DNA from: Peltaster fructicola
Lineage: Eukaryota > Ascomycota > Dothideomycetes
Length of the DNA stretch: 64,000 nt
Assembly: GCA_001592805.2 (NCBI GenBank)
Contig: CP051139.1
Location: 1,984,001 to 2,048,000, forward strand
Reading direction: 5' to 3'
This document shows, piece by piece, positions 11,591 through 22,210 of this stretch. Position 1 is the stretch's first letter; every line of letters starts with the position of its first letter. Under the pieces are notes generated by a model that did not search any database, was not told where the DNA came from, and was given only the letters and a program-made list of their open reading frames with translations. The position numbers and the translations under genes are program-made.

Positions 11591-13546
11591 ATGGACATTC
11601 ATGCATGGCTACACGGCACGGAAGATCGGCGACCACCACCTGATGAGCAATTCCTTCTTCAGCGAACCCCGAGTCCTGGCCTGTCCAAACTCGACCGAGT
11701 ACTGCGATCGAGTCCGAGTTTTCAGAAAGAGCAGGGAAGGGCTGACGGGCGTAGGGATACTCCGAGACCTGCCAAGAGGACGAGTAAGGCATTGCAAGGC
11801 AATTGCTTCCCACAAGAAACTGCGTCTCCCTTGCCCGAGGACCTTGCAGACGAGTGGAGGATCTCAGAAGAGGAAGATGCTGCATCTGCGTCTTCAGCCA
11901 AGTACCGCAGACGACGCCGGCGGAAAACAAGAGCTGATCGATATGAGCTGAAGACATCAAGAGCGAAGAAGAGGCCACGGCACGCTGAAAAGCATGTGCC
12001 AGTGCGTAAAACGAGGAGGACTGACTCTACGGCCGCGAATGGAGTCGTTCGTGCCTTTGAGCTCAACGCTAGGTCAAAGCAGCGCCGTGTGACGGTACGT
12101 GTTGCTGTGCAACGCAAGAGTGTGAGCTGATTGTTGCAGCTTGACCCTGTGGAGCGATCGGGACTGTTCATGCATGGACGATCAGCCAAGTGTTTTGCCG
12201 ATAGCAAAGGCTGTTAGTGGGCCGTCCGCTCGTATGTTCACTGCTGATTGTGTCCAGTGCCTGATCTGACCTTCGCTGGGTTGAGCTTCCTCCAACGGAA
12301 GAAGCAACAGGACGTTGACGATAGTGGACAGGCGGCTGAGCACCACGACGATCGAAGGAACGAAAACGCCAGGATATCCGGATACTTCCAAACGAAGCAT
12401 TACCGGTCAACAGACGAGAATGTGTGCCTCGACCAAGACATACGAAGTCCGAAGCTCATCAGATCTCAGACGAGTATCATGATGAGTCAACTAGCGAGGA
12501 ATAGCGATATATTCTTCGGCAGGGAGGATCTCGACAATCATGATGGTGTACACGTAGCAGCCCAGAAGAGTCCTGGCAGCAGAGATCTCAATCACCACGA
12601 TGTTGCACGAATCGTTCAGCAAAGCCCTAACCTGGCGGTACATCTGGCAGTACCTACTCAATCGACCACAAGTTCACTACCTGGACGGCGGGCTGAAGCT
12701 GAGACTGCTAAGTTTCTACATGCTAAGCGCAAATTGGCGGTGAGCTCTGGGAAATCACAGCAGAGACAGCAGCATACAAGCAGTCGCTCACAGCGGCAGC
12801 CATTGCAAGCACTACGACCCTTTCAACAACGGCGTAATCAGCTGCCTGGCTCTGATTCTCCCATGCAGCTATCACAAGTCCATCCTCCGGGATCGCTCTT
12901 ACGAAAGACTCCTATGCCAGCGACGAGCTTTCTGTCACATCGCGCACAGCCTGTAGAACATTCACCAGAGGAGTCCTGCCTTGCGAGCCGCATTGTCTTG
13001 AGCAGTGCTGTGTCTGCAAGCGAGCGGTACTTTGAACAACGACCACACACACAAGACGGAGTGCCACACAACGTGGCTGCAGCACCGCACATCATCGATA
13101 TGAAGATACACGAGGCAACGACACTTTCAGGGAATGGACGGCGAGAGAGTGCGAGACAAACCGCTCAACCCAGACTGCCGACCAGACAACTTAATGCATT
13201 CGTGCCAGAATTGGCCCATGCATCACTCAGGACTGCAATTGCTGAGCCACAAGCGTCTGCCTCGAACACAATGCTTTGGCATCATGCATCACAAGAAGCT
13301 GCAGCGTCCAAACAGTGCTGGCTGCTCCGGCAGCAACGTTATGCCTTTGACGACCAGCCGGTGACGACCATACGGCACGAAGATCCTCCAACTGCGAACG
13401 TGGACTTTACATCTGAGGAGCAAGATGGTATATCTGGCGGCGTATATCAAGCTGGCATGGACCATGTTTCGACAGTAGGATCAAGCATTGATCTACAGCC
13501 TGCACTCGCTCCTCAAGGCTTCTGGAGGCCGAACAAGCTATATTGA
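11591..13546 (+). CDS. Conserved-looking fungal protein of unknown function
   Basis: Model: exons 11591-12094, 12140-12212, 12258-13546; two 45-bp introns; 621 aa. I cannot assign a function. The N-terminus is MDIHAWLHGTEDRRPP. A strongly basic cluster follows (YRRRRRRKTRADRYELK, about residues 98-114), then RAKKRPRHAEK, suggesting nuclear targeting. The middle exon gives LDPVERSGLFMHGRSAK, and the second splice creates LPDLTFAGLSFLQRKK. These three blocks resemble, from memory, a fungus-specific unnamed family with an N-terminal helix, a basic patch and a PDLxFxxxxFL motif. The remaining 400 residues are Gln/Ser/His-rich and look disordered. Frame closure across both introns supports it being real. 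Confidence 0.75.
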
Positions 13547-14004
13547 GTTCTGGCCGTTGATCTTTGTTGTATAAGAGCGCACAAGAGCGCAGTATATCCT
13601 CCTCACAGCGAACACATCGTGACATGCATGCAGCACTGAGTATTGACCACCGAGCCGAAAGGCTAGCCCGGAGCCCCGTCTTCTCCCGTCGACCGACCTC
13701 TCAGGGAGAGCTTTGCCAGCACGCATTGCATATTTTATCAATCCTTTATCCATCGGAACGTCCCTGCATGTTGCTGTACCGGTTGTCCACCGCCTTGAGT
13801 CCATTGAAAGTCAGATCACGGCATTCTCAATCTTTTTACTGCCTAGCTGTGACGCAGTGCTCCTTTCACGCCACCCTGGCGAACACCAAGACCCCTCAGT
13901 CGAGCCCCACCAGCTCTGACAATTTCACTTCTTCAGCGGTGCAAGCTGCGTCTTCTCGTGTTGACCAAATCACATCACACTTCTCAACTTCATCCTCAAG
14001 CAAT
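13547..14004. other. Upstream region of pyrophosphatase
   Basis: The pyrophosphatase frame stays open upstream of the chosen ATG back to about 13564, but the upstream residues are Ser/Thr-rich and not conserved-looking. I treat this as promoter and 5' leader. Confidence 0.5.
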
Positions 14005-15018
14005 ATGACGACCGCACTGCCTACTCGTGGCGGATTCGAGGGCAAGGGCCCATCTGTCTTCACAACTCGCAAGGTTGCCGCACCACACACCCTCGAGCAT
14101 CGTATCTACATCGAGAAGGATGGCGTGCCAGTCTCGCCATTCCACGACATTCCACTGTACGCCAATGAGCAGCAGACAGTCTTGAACATGGTCGTCGAGA
14201 TCCCACGATGGACCAATGCAAAGCAAGAGGTGTGTAAAGACATGATGTGAAGCTGATGACAAGATGACTGATGCGTTCAGATCTCGAAAGACGAGGCACT
14301 CAACCCAATCAAGCAGGACACCAAGAAGGGCAAACTTCGATTCGTTCGCAACTGCTTCCCACACAAGGGCTACCTTTGGAACTACGGTGCATTCCCTCAG
14401 ACATGGGAGGACCCAACAGTGACACACCCAGAGACAAAGCAGAAGGGAGACAACGACCCACTGGACGTCTGCGAGATCGGAGAGCTTGTCGCCAAGCCAG
14501 GAGAGGTCAAGCAGGTGAAGGTGCTGGGTGTCATGGCACTTCTTGACGAGGGAGAGACTGACTGGAAGATCATCGTCATTGACGTCAACGATCCTCTGGC
14601 ACCACGTCTCAACGACATTGAGGATGTCGAGCGACACCTGCCGGGTCTGCTCCGAGCATCCAACGAGTGGTTCCGTATCTACAAGATTCCAGACGGAAAG
14701 CCAGAGAACCAGTTTGCCTTCTCAGGCGAGTGCAAGAACAAGAAGTACGCCATGGAGGTCGTTCGCGAGTGCGCTGAAGCATGGGAGCGTCTCATCACTG
14801 GCAAGACTCCACGCGATGATATCTCGCTGTAAGTGCAAGAGAAGACTATCTAATCGACGAGACACTGACATACGTACAGCAAGAACACCACGGTCCCGCA
14901 CAGCACAGATCGAGTTGAGGCAAGCTCATTGAGCATTCCAAAGGGCGAGAATCTGCAGCCAGCTCCAATCGACCCAAGCATCGACAAGTGGTTCTACATC
15001 TCAGGCGCCTCAGCTTAG
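14005..15018 (+). CDS. IPP1: Soluble inorganic pyrophosphatase
   Basis: Model: exons 14005-14229, 14281-14828, 14880-15018; introns both 51 bp; 303 aa. It hydrolyses pyrophosphate to phosphate and so drives biosynthetic reactions; it is Mg-dependent and cytosolic. The family I signature is [11 protein letters not shown], with metal-binding D132, D134 and D137. Also present are [23 protein letters not shown] and [14 protein letters not shown]. Length fits fungal IPP1 (about 287 aa). The start is placed at [10 protein letters not shown], the usual length. An in-frame upstream extension with a possible mitochondrial-like N-terminus exists but has no clear support. Confidence 0.94.
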
Positions 15019-15308
15019 ACAATCGATCACCGGAGGCACATTGCAGGGATCGACGAAAAGCATACATTAGCATAGAGCAGCAGCGCAGAAGTGCCAGCGC
15101 TGTCAAAGGCTGTCCATGTATCTAGTAATGGACAACGCATGCATACAGTTGTAGTCGTTTCGACATCACGTTTTCTCGCGCCAATGAGCTGAACGCGCTT
15201 CGGCTGCTCCGCACGTCACTTCGCGAATGGCTTCGTGCCATACTGTAACTCTGTATACTGCTACTGCTTACAATCTGCTCATGCATCCTTCCACTTCATG
15301 ATAAGGCC

Positions 15309-16658
15309 ATGCCAGCGCTTCCTCGTACGAGTACTCGACTCTTGCGCACTGTGCGTAACAAGCAGCATGCCACCGAAGTCGACCACGAGATCGAGTCTGC
15401 GCAAACAGAAACCGCCGCATTACCGACACCACCTACGTCGAGCAGTGTTGAAATCTCGATGACAAGCACCGTGGGTCCGGGGTCGAGAGTCGTTGAGGTA
15501 GAGGACTATATGCAAGATCCCTTGTCTAGCGACGAAGAGCAACCACCACCCGAGACTCATCTGGAGAAGCTAGCCCGTCACACCGCGCCCGAAGTGAGCA
15601 AGAGACCAAGCACAGCGAGTGACAGTGACGATGATATCTTTGGCTCGGCGCTCAGCTCACAACAAAAGCGTGCGAAGACAACCGCTTTTCGGAAGCCACT
15701 CAAACCGACGATCAAATACGGCTCTCAGAGCAGCCAGTCGAGCAAGAGCAATGCCAATGGGAAGGCTGCTAGTAAGTTCAAGCAGACAAAAGCTGCCGTA
15801 TCCAACAAGAGCACCACCAAACAACCAGCAACATTCAAGACCGCTAGGGGCGCAGATATCTTCGTATTCGGTAATACCGAGGAGACTACAACACAAATGC
15901 CGTCACCCACGCTTTCAGCGCTCAGCGACCCTCCTGAGTCGCCAGGGTTCGAAGAGGTACAATCATTAGAGAGAACTCCGGCGTTGAAGGTACGGTGCGA
16001 CATCTGCCGTGACGAGGTTGATCTGCTAGTGAAGCAAGAGTACGAGGACCAGTTTGGCAAAGGACAACGCCTGAATCTTAAGAAGCAGAATGCGTTCTGC
16101 AGATTCCATAAGCAGCAGGACGCGCGGAAGACGTGGAAGCAACGCGGTTATCCTGAGATCGACTGGAGTCGACTGCAGGAGCGTATGGCGAAGCAGCATC
16201 AGAGGCTGATAGCGATCCTGGAGAGCAATGTGCACTCGGAGTATCGTGAGGAGCTGGCCAAGCGAATCGCTAAGCGAGAAGACAGAACCATACAGACAAC
16301 CTATGCAAATTCTACAACACCATCTCGTCTGTCGGCAGGGTATTATGGACCTCGAGGCCAAAAGCTGATGCTCGAACACATATCTGCTCATCTTTCCACC
16401 CAGCTGCGAGAAGCGTCGCTTAAGGATGAGCTGATCAGTTCGGTGGGAGTTGGAGGTGGCGTGTCGGGATTTGTGCAGAGCGTGTTGGTGCCGGAGATGG
16501 CTATCGCATTGATAGCGCAAGATCTGCGAATAAATGAAGGCGAGGCACGCCAGGTTCTGGACGATAGCAGGGCACTGGGAGAGCTTCTTCATGATGAAGA
16601 GCGCGAGAGGGTCCCAGAGACTCTCGATCTTGCCGATAGTGCCGTCCCAGATCCTTGA
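15309..16658 (+). CDS. RTC4: RTC4 (restriction of telomere capping 4)-like protein
   Basis: Single exon, 449 aa. The N-terminal 220 residues are disordered and Ser/Thr/Lys-rich. The C-terminal 230 residues are the RTC4-like domain: VRCDICRDEVD, then LKKQNAFCRFHKQ, WKQRGYPEIDW, GYYGPRGQKLMLEHI and GFVQSVLVPEMAIALIAQDL. The CDIC...FCRFH arrangement could bind zinc. In yeast, loss of RTC4 alters growth of cdc13-1 telomere-capping mutants; its biochemical role is unknown. Nuclear location is likely from the basic patches (QQKRAKTTAFRKPLKP). It is transcribed in the same direction as the pyrophosphatase. Confidence 0.87.
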   Translation: MPALPRTSTRLLRTVRNKQHATEVDHEIESAQTETAALPTPPTSSSVEISMTSTVGPGSRVVEVEDYMQDPLSSDEEQPPPETHLEKLARHTAPEVSKRPSTASDSDDDIFGSALSSQQKRAKTTAFRKPLKPTIKYGSQSSQSSKSNANGKAASKFKQTKAAVSNKSTTKQPATFKTARGADIFVFGNTEETTTQMPSPTLSALSDPPESPGFEEVQSLERTPALKVRCDICRDEVDLLVKQEYEDQFGKGQRLNLKKQNAFCRFHKQQDARKTWKQRGYPEIDWSRLQERMAKQHQRLIAILESNVHSEYREELAKRIAKREDRTIQTTYANSTTPSRLSAGYYGPRGQKLMLEHISAHLSTQLREASLKDELISSVGVGGGVSGFVQSVLVPEMAIALIAQDLRINEGEARQVLDDSRALGELLHDEERERVPETLDLADSAVPDP

Positions 16659-16835
16659 GTTGCAAGGCTTCCATATGATGTGCATTCTGCGTCCTCGCTC
16701 TCCCTCTTGATCAGCGTCTTCGTGCCTCGACATCTCCTGGCTGTATACGCTTCCTCGTGTCACGTGAGAGCTCGGCCCTTGCAGCGCTCGTTCATGTTGC
16801 AATGATACTCTGCGAACACACCTGTTTGATCGCGC

Positions 16836-17189
16836 TCATCGCTCGCCTGACAACTCTTCCTTTCGCAGCAAAGATCGCGAATGTCGGTTCACTTCTGCTT
16901 CGATATCACGAATCTTCATCTTGACTAGATCAAGTTCGAGCTCTTTCCCATCCTCTTATCATGCAGTCAGTAGGAATCGCATACTCAGATCACCGTCGCA
17001 CATACTGAATTTGAGAGCGAGCCTGGCTGGTTGGTCGACCTGGTTTATGCCGAACATCTTGACGTCCATGGCAATAGTTGACCGCGCATTCGGAGGGAGC
17101 ATAGCCAGGAAGCTACGGATGGTTTTGCCAGAGCGTGCATTGAACGGGCTAAAGGACGCCGTGACATTTGTCAGGTACTTCGTCAACAT
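16836..17189 (-). CDS. MRPL44: Mitochondrial large ribosomal subunit protein mL53
   Basis: Model: exons 17189-17006 and 16954-16836, intron 16955-17005 (51 bp, GTATGT donor, TACTGAC branch point), 100 aa. Diagnostic text is MLTKYLTNVTASFSPFNARS, FLAMLPPNAR and, after splicing, LKFKDGKELELDLVKMKIRDIEAEVNRHSR, typical of fungal mL53 (yeast Mrpl44). The fold is thioredoxin-like, a mitoribosome-specific component. The unspliced frame gives a wrong C-terminus; the splice restores KDGKELELD. Head to head with NTR2 across 238 bp. Confidence 0.9.
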
Positions 17190-17427
17190 GGCGGATAGCA
17201 GTGAGATGATGATTGTGCGTAGAGGAGGTAGTGGTGTGGGTGTTGTGAAGGTCAATGTGCTTCCGCGGTTGTTTAGAATTATTTTGGTACATAATTCTAG
17301 TCCTTGACATACACCTTCACTTTGCGACAACGAGCATAACAGGTCCACCCACAGTCGGAGAATCTTTCAGACCACAGCTTTGGTACCAGCTTGTCCGCCG
17401 CAATCGCTCGACATCGATGCTGGCACG

Positions 17428-18784
17428 ATGAAGAAGAGCTTCTCAGCACGTCGCGTGCCTCGCAAGATAGGCTCAGATGACGAGAGCACTACACCTAGCG
17501 ATTTAAACGTCGTGAGTAAGTTCTTGCTTTACCTCCCTTGATCGATTCGATCTGACTTCTGCTTTCAGTCTGCAACCTAAGCTGATTGCCATCACAGCGT
17601 CTAGCATCAAACGTCCTACAGTCAAGCCGAAACGATCATCACAACTGCAGAGCTTTGGTACAGACCAGGATGGGGACGATAGCTCAGGCGGCAGTGTGAT
17701 TGCACCTAAGCGATCAAATATTTCGAGAATTGCGTTACAACGGAGTGCTGGCCAAAGATCGTCATTTCTCTCGAACGAGCTTCCTCGCAATCCGAACCGT
17801 GAGGAAGATATACCTACATACTCTACCGCCGACTTACAAGCGCTGAAGGACAGCACGCCGTCCACTCCACAGCAATCTGCGTCAGAAGCTAACCTCCACA
17901 CCACGCTTGGTGTCAGAGACAAGTTTGGCACCAGTCTTGCCAGATATGAACAGCAACAAAATGCGGCCATCCCATCAGCGACTCAGATCGCGGAGAAAAA
18001 GGCACGTCGAGCTCGACTGGCGTTGGAAGCAAAAGCAGACGAATACATATCACTGGATCCAGACGATCCTGGTTGGCAAGAGGACGAGGACGGCAACGTG
18101 ATGCGAGATATGGATGGTCGTCTGGTGCTGCGTGAAAAGGACAAATACAAGGTTCAGGAGAGTCGACTCGTGCGGGATGACGAGGATGTCATGGAAGGTT
18201 TCGACGAGTACACAGGCGAGACAGGATCGAGGATAGCCATGGGAGCATCCACTCTGCCCAACGACCAGCAGGCACGACGAAACGACATCTCGGCACAGAT
18301 TGCTTACGCAGAAGGAGGATCTGACTCGGACTCTGATGTCGAAGAGAAGACACGAAATGCTGCGTTCGAGGCTGCTCAGACAAAGCACGGTGCATATGGC
18401 GCTTCGATCGCCACAACCGATCCATATGCTGAGCATAGAGTAAAGACTCCGCCCGTCATAACACCCTTACCTGATATGGAGTCGGTACTTCGGCGGCTAC
18501 GCAAGACGCTGCTTGACATGGAGGAGAAGAAGCGAGCCAAGGAAGCAGAAATGGATCTGCTTACGAAGGAGAAATTCCGCATCCGTAATGAAGAGACTCG
18601 TGTACAGATGCAACTCAAGGAGGTCGCCGAGAAGTTCCGACAGCTCAAGATGGAGCGAGGATTCCTGCCCAAGGATCAACCTGACATTGTCACGACAGTC
18701 GCTGAGGTATCACACACGGATGATGATGATCATGATGAAGATATGCTCGATCGACCAAGGCTAGGGCTGGGGCATGTCTCCTAA
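17428..18784 (+). CDS. NTR2: Nineteen complex-related protein 2 (spliceosome disassembly)
   Basis: Model: exons 17428-17515 and 17598-18784, intron 17516-17597 (82 bp, GTAAGT donor), 424 aa. The start MKKSFSARRVPRKIGSDDE has the basic/acidic head typical of NTR2/GCFC-N proteins. IPTYSTADLQALKDSTPSTP matches the family's Y(s/t)xxxLxxLKxxTPxxP motif. RLVREDEDV-like text (SRLVRDDEDVMEGFDEY) and a C-terminal coiled coil (about residues 320-390) follow. In yeast Ntr2 binds Ntr1 and the helicase Prp43 to release the lariat and recycle snRNPs. The donor was chosen so that phase 1 joins to TSSIKRP. An alternative GTGAGT donor four bases upstream would break the frame. Confidence 0.85.
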
Positions 18785-18993
18785 GAGTAAGCCACGTCAC
18801 GGTGATATGCTGGACGTTGTCATGATATAGATACAAGTGCCAGTGGAGCTGTCCCTCTCTGAATACTCTGGATCAATCTAATATATGCCTCTGTCAACCC
18901 AATCATACGGTGGATTGATTCCGGTCTCTCCAAACTCCTCGCTATGCACGCTCGCTGAAAACAGTATGCCGACCATAAGTCATTGTGTGCTCT

Positions 18994-20160
18994 TCATCGA
19001 CCCTCTTGCAGGTCGTCCAGATGGCGAGTGAAGCGTTCAGCCTTTCCTTTAAGCGTTTTGATGGAGTCCAGGAAAAGAGTATCGCTCTCGAATTGACCTA
19101 AACTTTCAATGCTGAAGATGAAGTGATCTCGGATTCGTCCTAGCTTGACCTTGCCCTTAAACTCATCATGTCGTAAGCACTCTCGCGATACGGTATCTTT
19201 GAAGGGGTCCTTGACTTCCGCTTTCCTCTCTCCACTCTCTTTGTCTTCCACCAGCTCGATAACACCTTTTGGAAAGCATCTGGCGAACTTCTTGGCATCC
19301 GCGCCGACTATGGGTGATGTGATCTTGATGTCAGGCAAGAGTCGATATGAGGCTGTAGCCACAGGCGAGAACTTGGCGTGGTCTGCGCCAATGCCCTTGA
19401 TACAGTGGCAACGAACATGAATGATTTGACCTGGCCGAAGCTTGGCGATCAGTATGTCAGGATGCATAGGTCTGATTTGTCCTTCACCAGCAAAGATCTT
19501 TTCCTGTTGACCGGCTGGCTTGAAGACAAGATCTCGAGCATAGACATTTGAGTTGACATATCGCTGCTCAGGATCAGTGACACCTTCCTTGGCGAGCTTT
19601 CGACCATCACGACCATCCCTATCCTTTGTGGCCCATCGACACTCGACATTGAGTTCCAGTACGATAGTGTTGTAGTCGGCAGGTGTGGTCTCACCCTGGC
19701 TATGGTTCTCCTCCTCGAAGACTGCTTGTGCGGCAAAATCATCCTTGGGAGGTGGCTTGTAGTACCACTGTAACGATCGAATGCCTTCCTCGGAGCCCGT
19801 CAAGGGGATAAGACCGAGTCTATGTGCAAGAACCTCATCTTGAATGATCGAAGTGTTATTGAAGATGAAGACATCCTCGATGGCAAGTGTTGGGCTCTCC
19901 GCGAGCATGATTCGCCTGAAGGCATTTGCAACGCTTGCATCAACTCCAACTAGGCTAAACACTGAGTCGTACTGGTTGTTCTGGTGGAAGTCGATCTTCA
20001 AGTTCTGCTGAAACTGATCAAGACTCCAGCTTTCGTCCTGCTCCGGCCCGAAGTGGTGTGGGAGCGCATTGGAAGATGTGTTTGTGACAGTTTCGCTACC
20101 AATACCGACGATACGGCGAGCCTCGAGCTGCTCGTCCGTCAGGGGAGCCCAGCTAGGCAT
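18994..20160 (-). CDS. RPC40: RNA polymerases I and III subunit AC40 (RPAC1)
   Basis: Single exon, 388 aa. It is the alpha-like subunit that pairs with AC19 to nucleate assembly of RNA polymerases I and III. Alpha-motif signatures: FSLVGVDASVANAFRRIMLAE, AIEDVFIFNNTSIIQDEVLAHRLGLIPL and CHCIKGIGADHAKFSPVATASYRL. The C-terminus carries the second dimerisation segment (DHFIFSIESLGQFESDTLFLDSI). It is about 50 residues longer than yeast (335 aa), mainly through the insert around the charged KDRDGRDGRK loop. Head to head with the complex I gene across 294 bp. Confidence 0.95.
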   Translation of the reverse strand: MPSWAPLTDEQLEARRIVGIGSETVTNTSSNALPHHFGPEQDESWSLDQFQQNLKIDFHQNNQYDSVFSLVGVDASVANAFRRIMLAESPTLAIEDVFIFNNTSIIQDEVLAHRLGLIPLTGSEEGIRSLQWYYKPPPKDDFAAQAVFEEENHSQGETTPADYNTIVLELNVECRWATKDRDGRDGRKLAKEGVTDPEQRYVNSNVYARDLVFKPAGQQEKIFAGEGQIRPMHPDILIAKLRPGQIIHVRCHCIKGIGADHAKFSPVATASYRLLPDIKITSPIVGADAKKFARCFPKGVIELVEDKESGERKAEVKDPFKDTVSRECLRHDEFKGKVKLGRIRDHFIFSIESLGQFESDTLFLDSIKTLKGKAERFTRHLDDLQEGR

Positions 20161-20454
20161 TGTGTTGTGTTGTGTTACTGATCGAGTCGGAGCTTACTAT
20201 AATTTTTTTGATGTAGTGAAGTGATATTGGGGCTCTTCATTGGTCGCACGATTTCTGCCAGCGTCCGCCCAGGCGGTGTAGCAGCATGCTGCTTCGAAGT
20301 TGTGGCCAATGGTGTCTAGGACGATTTGATGAGCTAGCACGGTCATAGACTTTGTGCGAAACACCTCACGTACGCATCATCGACACTCTCTCATCGCCAT
20401 CCCTCTCCCCTCCTTGCTACGGTGCTGCTGCTCTTCACACCTAGGTCAGCGATC

Positions 20455-21894
20455 ATGGCAGCACCATTCGCACGTCTGGCTGCGCGCCGCGTCTTCACAC
20501 AGCCACTTGCCACTCTACCTCGAGCTACAAGATCACAGCGACCGCTTCGAGCTTTGTCGACAACGCCCCGACGACTTGCACAACCTGTAGAGAACACTCA
20601 TGCAACCCGTCTGGTCCCAGTTGACCCTAACTTTGGTGGACCAGTGGAGTCACATGAAGAGCTTGAGAGTCCTGAGGAGCGCAAGATCCGACACTATACA
20701 GTCAATTTCGGACCACAACATCCCGCTGCCCACGGTGTGCTGCGCCTGATTTTGGAGCTCAATGGTGAAGAGATTGTGCGAGCAGATCCACACGTTGGAC
20801 TGCTTCACCGTGGTACGGAGAAGCTCATCGAATACAAGACATATCTGCAGGCTCTGCCATACTTCGACCGTCTGGACTACGTATCGATGATGACGAACGA
20901 ACAATGCTTCTCCCTTGCAGTCGAGAAACTACTCAACATCGAAGTCCCTGAGCGAGCCAAATGGATTCGCACACTCTTTGGAGAGATCACAAGAATTTTG
21001 AACCATCTCATGTCTGTGTTGTCACATGCTATGGATGTTGGTGCGCTTACACCTTTCCTCTGGGGTTTCGAAGAGCGTGAGAAGCTCATGGTAAGTCTAG
21101 ACATCTGTTATGTTCAATCCGGCTGACAAGCGTAGGAATTCTACGAACGTGTCTCAGGTGCACGTCTTCACGCTGCATATGTTCGACCAGGTGGTGTTAG
21201 CCAGGATCTTCCAGTCGGTCTTCTCGATGATATATATCAGTGGGCAACACAATTTGGTGACCGTATCGATGAAACCGAGGAACTGCTCACTGACAATCGG
21301 ATCTGGATCGGACGAACCAAGGGTGTTGGTGTTGTCTCAGCCGCAGATGCATTGAACTACTCGTTCTCTGGTGTCATGCTCCGTGGCTCAGGCGTGCCAT
21401 GGGATGTGCGAAAGTCTCAGCCATACGACGCTTACGATCAGGTTGAGTTCGATGTGCCAGTTGGTGTCAATGGCGACTGCTACGACCGATACCTATGCAG
21501 AATGGAGGAGTTCCGACAATCTCTACGAATCATTCACCAGTGTCTCAACAAAATGCCAGCTGGACCGATCAAAGTTGAGGACTACAAGATTGCACCTCCA
21601 CCACGAGCTGCCATGAAGGAGAACATGGAGGCTCTGATTCACCATTTCCTGCTGTACAGCAAAGGATACACCGTCCCACCAGGTGAGACGTACTCTGCCA
21701 TTGAGGCACCAAAGGGCGAGATGGGCGTGTATGTTGTCAGTGATGGCAGCGAGCGACCATACAGGTGCAAGATCCGAGCACCTGGTTTCGCACATTTGAG
21801 CTGCTTCGATCAGATCTCGAGAGGCCACTTGCTTGCTGATGCTGTGGCTATCATTGGTACTATGGATCTGGTGTTTGGTGAGGTTGACCGATAG
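20455..21894 (+). CDS. nuo-49: NADH:ubiquinone oxidoreductase 49-kDa subunit (complex I, NDUFS2)
   Basis: Model: exons 20455-21090 and 21136-21894, intron 21091-21135 (45 bp), 464 aa. It is a core matrix-arm subunit that forms the quinone site with the PSST subunit. An Arg/Ser-rich mitochondrial presequence ([14 protein letters not shown]) precedes [69 protein letters not shown] and APGFAHL, ending LVFGEVDR as in all mitochondrial NDUFS2. The quinone-binding His (HPAAHG) and Tyr (LDYVS) are present. Its presence shows this species keeps complex I, unlike Saccharomyces. Confidence 0.96.
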
Positions 21895-22210
21895 ACCAAG
21901 CCTTTTTTGTATTCCCACATTCCCACTGTACATAAGACGTCTCCATCAGTCATGAGTCAGAGAGCTCGTCGTGTTCGTACGAGTATAAGAGAGCAGTATG
22001 AGCATATAACCATCAGAGCATCAATAGAACACGCTGTCGTCTTGATCATTCAGTGACCAGCCAGCATCTGCCGTGTCTTCACGTCGAAGCCATGACTTCC
22101 TACTTGAGCTTAGGCCTACAACACACTCCATTCGCATAACAAAAGTTCGCAGTCTGCATGCCACAACATCGTGTATCTTCAGCGAGGGATTTCATCTGTC
22201 TCTGCACTCG
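21895..22210. other. Intergenic region
   Basis: Short spacer between co-directional genes. No features were seen beyond the presumed NUO49 3' end and VPS53 promoter. Confidence 0.5.
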
